A stretch of 64,000 nt of DNA. It comes from DATJGF01 sp035495315. GTDB taxonomy: Bacteria; Verrucomicrobiota; Verrucomicrobiia; Limisphaerales; UBA8199. The DNA lies in contig DATJGF010000044.1 of the NCBI GenBank assembly GCA_035495315.1, positions 79,510 to 143,509 of the forward strand. The letters are read 5' to 3'. A program made the translations under genes and the position numbers. Under the pieces are notes generated by a model. The model saw only the letters and a program-made list of their open reading frames with translations. It did no database searches and was not told where the DNA came from. Positions 60,514 to 64,000 of this stretch are shown here, in pieces (position 1 is the stretch's first letter; every line of letters begins with the position of its first letter).

Positions 60514-62094
60514 TTATCTTACGCTTTCCAGCACTTTCATCGCGGCATTGTGGCCGGGGATTCCACTGACTCCGCCGCCACGCCGGGCGCTGGCCCCGCA
60601 CCAAAATACATTTGGAAATTCAGACTCTACTCCCCAGGTTCCAACCGTCTCTGGCCTTTCTGCGAAGGGAAAGCTCAGCGCGCCGTGGAAAATATTGCCG
60701 CGGTAGTGGCCGAGCTCTTGCTCTATATCGACCGGGCTTTTGGCTTCGAGGCAAGGTTCGCCATCGCGGCTGACCGCCAGGCAATCCTCAATCGGTTCAG
60801 CGAGCCATTCATTGAGTCCGTCCAGGCAGCGGCGCACCGCCCGTTGCCGCATCACCGCATTATCGGACCTGAATAACCTCCAGGGAGTATCCAGCGCGAA
60901 GAGTGTCAGGGTATGAAAACCTCGCGTGCGTAAATCCGGTGCGAGAATGCTGTCGTCCGTCAATGTATGGCAGTAAACCTCGCAAGGAACTTTTCCCGGC
61001 AGTGCGCCGTTTACCGCCTGTGCATAGCTGGTTTTCATTTGCTCGTAACCCTCGTGAATGTGAAACGTGCCGCAAAATGCCTGAGCTGCAGCGTGCTTAC
61101 TTGAGAGCAGGCGCGGCAATCGGTGTAACAGCATGTTGATTTTAACCACCGACCCTTCGTGCGATGAATCGGGAGTCCAACTCTTCCCCAGGAGCGCCGC
61201 CAGAACATTTGGCCCAAAATTTATCAGCACAAACCGGCTTTCTATCGTCTGCACCCGGGCTTCAATCGCGAACTGGACTGTGTGGCAGCGCTTGGCAAAA
61301 TCCAACTGCTGAATTTGGACTCTCGTGAGCATTTCAGCGCCTCCGCTCGAAGCCGCGCGGATCAACTCATCCACCAACAAGCCCATTCCGCCGACAGGCA
61401 CTTTCCATTCGCCCGTTCCGTTTCCAATTACGTGATAAAGAAAACAACGGTTCTGCAGCAGCGTCGTATCAGCGGGATGGGTGAACAAGCCTATTTTGCC
61501 ATCTGTGAAAACGACGCCCCTTAGCAAGTCGTCTTTCAAGTGCCGTTCAACCGCCAGGCCAAGCGGTTCTTCGACGAAGCTGCGCCAGGCTTCGGACTCC
61601 TGTGCATCAGAACTGAACTTACCAGCCAATTCCTTTTTGCCGGGAAACCGCTGCAACATCGTCGGCCAAACCTTGGCGGCAAACAGCTTCGTCAAATCAT
61701 AGAATTTGCAGAGTCTATCGTACTCGGCCTCGGACCCAGTCAGTTCAGCAAGCGAACGCCGCCCTATCTCCTCTGAAACATTGCTTAGCAACAGCCCGCC
61801 CTGGACACCGTCACGCTGGTATGGAGTAAACGAGGCCGTTGCCCTGGTGCGCAACTCGAGTCTTAGGCCGAGATCGCGAATGATCTTATCCGGAAGCAAG
61901 CTCACCAAATAGGCATACCGCGACAGCCCCGCATCATAATCCGGGAAGAGGCGCTTGGATGTCGTTGCCCCGCCGATGTAATCGTTCTTTTCCAGCACCA
62001 GCACACTCAGACCGGCACGCGAAAGGTAAGCCGCCGCGACCAGCGCGTTGTGTCCCCCGCCGAGAATTACGACGTCATAGCTGGCCTTTATCAT
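60514..62094 (-). CDS. phytoene-desaturase-like FAD oxidoreductase (PYROXD2-like)
   Basis: 526 residues. An N-terminal Rossmann FAD motif VVILGGGHNALVAAAYLSRAG continues LSVLVLEKNDYIGGATTSKRL, and the C-terminal FAD-contact segment is VFWCGASARRGGGVSGIPGHNAAMKVL. It is in the CrtI/PYROXD2 superfamily of flavin desaturases and oxidases. The GHNALV version of the motif is typical of the PYROXD2 branch, not of true CrtI carotenoid desaturases, and no carotenoid genes are nearby. No signal peptide. The substrate is unknown. Confidence 0.88.
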   Translation of the reverse strand: MIKASYDVVILGGGHNALVAAAYLSRAGLSVLVLEKNDYIGGATTSKRLFPDYDAGLSRYAYLVSLLPDKIIRDLGLRLELRTRATASFTPYQRDGVQGGLLLSNVSEEIGRRSLAELTGSEAEYDRLCKFYDLTKLFAAKVWPTMLQRFPGKKELAGKFSSDAQESEAWRSFVEEPLGLAVERHLKDDLLRGVVFTDGKIGLFTHPADTTLLQNRCFLYHVIGNGTGEWKVPVGGMGLLVDELIRAASSGGAEMLTRVQIQQLDFAKRCHTVQFAIEARVQTIESRFVLINFGPNVLAALLGKSWTPDSSHEGSVVKINMLLHRLPRLLSSKHAAAQAFCGTFHIHEGYEQMKTSYAQAVNGALPGKVPCEVYCHTLTDDSILAPDLRTRGFHTLTLFALDTPWRLFRSDNAVMRQRAVRRCLDGLNEWLAEPIEDCLAVSRDGEPCLEAKSPVDIEQELGHYRGNIFHGALSFPFAERPETVGTWGVESEFPNVFWCGASARRGGGVSGIPGHNAAMKVLESVR

Positions 62095-62825
62095 AGGGTG
62101 TAGGCGCTCCTTGAAGCTTCAGCCACAACGCCAGCAGAGGCGAGCTGAAAAGACTCGCAGCGCAAGCGCCCCGGCCGCCACGGTTATCCTGCAAAATTCA
62201 CCAGCTCTTAGGCTTCTGCCGATAAATGACGATCCACGCAGGTTAAGCATCTCATTAACCCCCAGCTTCAGCTGGGGGGGAGACGCGCGCCGGACCAGTG
62301 CAACCGCTTCATTCAGCGGTTTCCGCCAGCGCTTGCTCAGCCAGTCAGCCAACACAGAAGCCGCTGAAGCGGTTCGAGCCGCCACCCCCGGTTAAAGCTA
62401 GCTAAAGCTGGGGGCTAATGACAGGCATTCGCAACAGCCACGTTCGATTTCAAATGAACAATTGCCGGGCGAACTTGCACGGCCTCACTTGCACTGCCTT
62501 CCTTACAACCAAGAAACTACTCAATTGTAAAGAGGGCGATTCTATTTGACATGTTCAGGTCGGGCAACAGTTTCTCGGGACTCGATCCTCCGATAACCGC
62601 CAATCGAGATGCAATGACGTCTCGCTTGGGAAGCAAGCTGAAGTCGCCGAGGCAGTTGAGAAACAATCGTCTAGTCGCTGAATCGGTGCGATTTGGAGGC
62701 CAGGAACGCGACTAGCCTACCGGCATCCCTCCTTCCCTCAACATACCTCCGACGCCTGGGCTGGGCGCTCAGAAATGACGATCCTCATGGCCTTCAAAAC
62801 GCGGGATTTGAAAATGCACCGGCTG
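62095..62825. repeat. 731-base gene-free region with an inverted pair of MITE-related cores
   Basis: ctcattaacccccagcttca at 62251 and the complementary agctgggggctaatgac at 62405-62421 face each other. Between them are accgcttcattcagcggttt and ccgctgaagcggtt, both palindromic. The words match the core of the 38799-39000 element, but its terminal GGGTGCATC repeats are missing. The remainder (62430-62825) shows no gene I can support. Confidence 0.7.
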
Positions 62826-63662
62826 TTACCACGTTTCCTCGTGCGGCTGGTGGTCGTTGTTCCAGCGCACGGCAGCATTTGTAAGACTAAACGCTATGGT
62901 GGGGCGCAAACCCTCCACATGAGTATCACAGAAAATCATGTTGTAGTTCTTCGCGTGCCGTTCAGGGTTGAGCTCCGGACCCAACCCCCCGTTCCCCAGA
63001 CACATAAAATCAAAAGCAGCCCAAGGCGCTTGCGTAAACGGTGCCGCCGTAATGTGCACCAGCCTCGAGTCGCACACTGCGATCATATCCGCTGGTGCTC
63101 GCACGCTTGTTGTAGATATAGGCTGCGGACCAATCACGGAGCCCGAGCCTACGTTAACCCAGGTATGCCAGCCCAAACCAAGGGTGAATCCCAATGCTTC
63201 CGTTCCGGACGCGTTGTAAGCATAAGCGCCAACGCGCCAGACGCCTGCCGAGCCTATTGGCCAAGACCCTTTATAACCAGGACACTTAAACACGGGATGA
63301 TTGGTCCACGTCGGTCCGACTACGTCGATAGATGCGGAGGCGACACGGCCTCCCAGGTAAGGCTGCAGGCACATCTCCCAGCAGGTTATCTCCTCAGCAC
63401 CAGCCGGTGCCGTGAGAATATAACAGTATGGGTATTTAGAGTCATGATCGATCGTGTATTGTTCCAGCGCCAACCCCATTTGATGCAGGTTGTTTTTGCA
63501 GTAGGCGGACTGTGCCTGCTGTTTTGCGCGCGTTAGCGCTGGGAGGAGCAGCGCCGCCAGAATCGCGATTATCGCGATTACAACCAGCAATTCAATCAGC
63601 GTGAAAGCCAGCCTTTCGGCGTAAGACCTGGAGAAGCGAGCCGTACGAGGCGCCCTCGACAT
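62826..63662 (-). CDS. type II secretion pseudopilin-like protein
   Basis: 278 residues from ATG 63662, preceded by GGAGG nine bases upstream; ATG 63704 or 63764 would extend the leader. A basic leader of 18 residues precedes the class III motif AFTLIELLVVIAIIAILAALL, split by the cleavage site before F. It continues LTRAKQQAQSAYCKNNLHQMGLALEQY and ends with the RHAKNYNMIFCDTHVEGLR variant of the H/x9/DG motif. Its central part has CPGYKG like the 12859 gene. No secretion genes adjoin it. Probably an inner-membrane pseudopilin. Confidence 0.9.
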   Translation of the reverse strand: MSRAPRTARFSRSYAERLAFTLIELLVVIAIIAILAALLLPALTRAKQQAQSAYCKNNLHQMGLALEQYTIDHDSKYPYCYILTAPAGAEEITCWEMCLQPYLGGRVASASIDVVGPTWTNHPVFKCPGYKGSWPIGSAGVWRVGAYAYNASGTEALGFTLGLGWHTWVNVGSGSVIGPQPISTTSVRAPADMIAVCDSRLVHITAAPFTQAPWAAFDFMCLGNGGLGPELNPERHAKNYNMIFCDTHVEGLRPTIAFSLTNAAVRWNNDHQPHEETW

Positions 63663-64000
63663 GGCACCCGCCTCCAAGTCCGATACCTCAGGCAACGACT
63701 TCATAGGGCCCCAGCTTGACGCGTTTCGCGCTATGCATCCCCGAAGAATCATACACGCACCCACCGCATTTCGTCCCCACGCACGGGCTGCTCGAGGCAG
63801 TAAACAATATTAATCCTTCACTGGAGGAACATCCATGCAAAAAATGTGACTAAAACGGACATCGGCGCATCTCAATTTTTGAGAACCTGACCGAGCCCTA
63901 AATGATTGATTGTGGTGCTCTCATTAACACCCCGCTTCAACGCCCTATCCATTCAGTTGCCGTTGTATCTGCTCTCATTAACCCCCAGCTTTCAGCTGGG
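63663..64000. repeat. right-edge region with two MITE-core repeats
   Basis: ctctcattaacaccccgctt near 63918 and ctctcattaacccccagctt near 63972, the second followed by ttcagctggg at the window edge, repeat the core of the 38.8 kb element. The element may continue beyond the window. No gene is seen downstream of the pseudopilin start. Confidence 0.6.

Noticed and set aside
60514..62094. CrtI phytoene desaturase of a carotenoid pathway.
   Set aside because: The motif GGGHNALV and lack of crtB/crtE neighbours favour the PYROXD2-like branch.

Overview
This 64 kb window looks like chromosomal DNA from a free-living member of the Verrucomicrobiota, most likely the Pedosphaera/Limisphaera side of the phylum. 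That is inferred from gene content: orphan type-II pseudopilin-like proteins with ITxLASxLL-style helices, CRTAC1-type FG-GAP/ASPIC proteins, ECF sigma factors beside Ser/Thr kinases, a UnbV/cytochrome repertoire, Ebo genes and many palindromic repeats. No rRNA, tRNA, CRISPR array, phage module or full-length transposase gene was seen.

Layout. (1) Bases 1-8238, minus strand: a tight six-gene operon reading leftwards. It encodes a FG-GAP/ASPIC lipoprotein, a PD40/hydrazine-synthase-alpha-like protein with one CxxCH, a YVTN-propeller/MauG-like cytochrome with three CxxCH, a regulator-type beta-propeller, a Rid-family protein without the classical arginine, and a partial LivK-like binding protein that runs off the left edge. 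(2) 8.5-12.6 kb: two convergent paralogous LytTR response regulators without a kinase, plus a TPR/FG-GAP protein. (3) 12.8-22.5 kb, plus strand: pseudopilin, OB-fold lipoprotein, FMN-bind-like protein, two MacB/FtsX permeases, an ABC ATPase, a five-CxxCH membrane cytochrome with TPRs, and an ASPIC protein. Together these look like an extracytoplasmic redox or transport operon. (4) 22.7-33.5 kb: subtilisin, RluA-type pseudouridine synthase, SWIM/SNF2 helicase, TonB-plug-like lipoprotein, YXWXXW-type secreted protein, MetY. (5) 34-38.7 kb, minus strand: pseudopilin and an Ebo-type cluster (EboC, EboE, EboB-like and a small helical protein; no EboD). (6) 39-47 kb, plus strand: MGDG-synthase-like glycosyltransferase, PlsC-like acyltransferase, ECF sigma factor, a four-helix-bundle gene between inverted repeats, and a WD40 Ser/Thr kinase. 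(7) 47.5-64 kb: unknown secreted protein, ICMT-like methyltransferase, TatT/TatP/TatQM TRAP operon, sulfatase, SGNH esterase, second kinase/ECF sigma module, phytoene-desaturase-like oxidoreductase and a third pseudopilin.

The most notable signal is not one gene but repeat DNA that behaves as mobile or selfish sequence. Two palindromic families sit inside open reading frames without breaking them: in the signal-peptide region of two secreted proteins, and as a double insertion between SNF2 motifs I and Ia. A separate 202-bp element at 38799-39000 has matching terminal inverted repeats and an exact 8-bp flanking duplication, so it looks like a non-autonomous transposon (MITE). A four-helix-bundle gene is bounded exactly at its start and stop codons by inverted ATTAGG/TAATCC-type repeats, and a solo hairpin of the same repeat lies 11 kb away.
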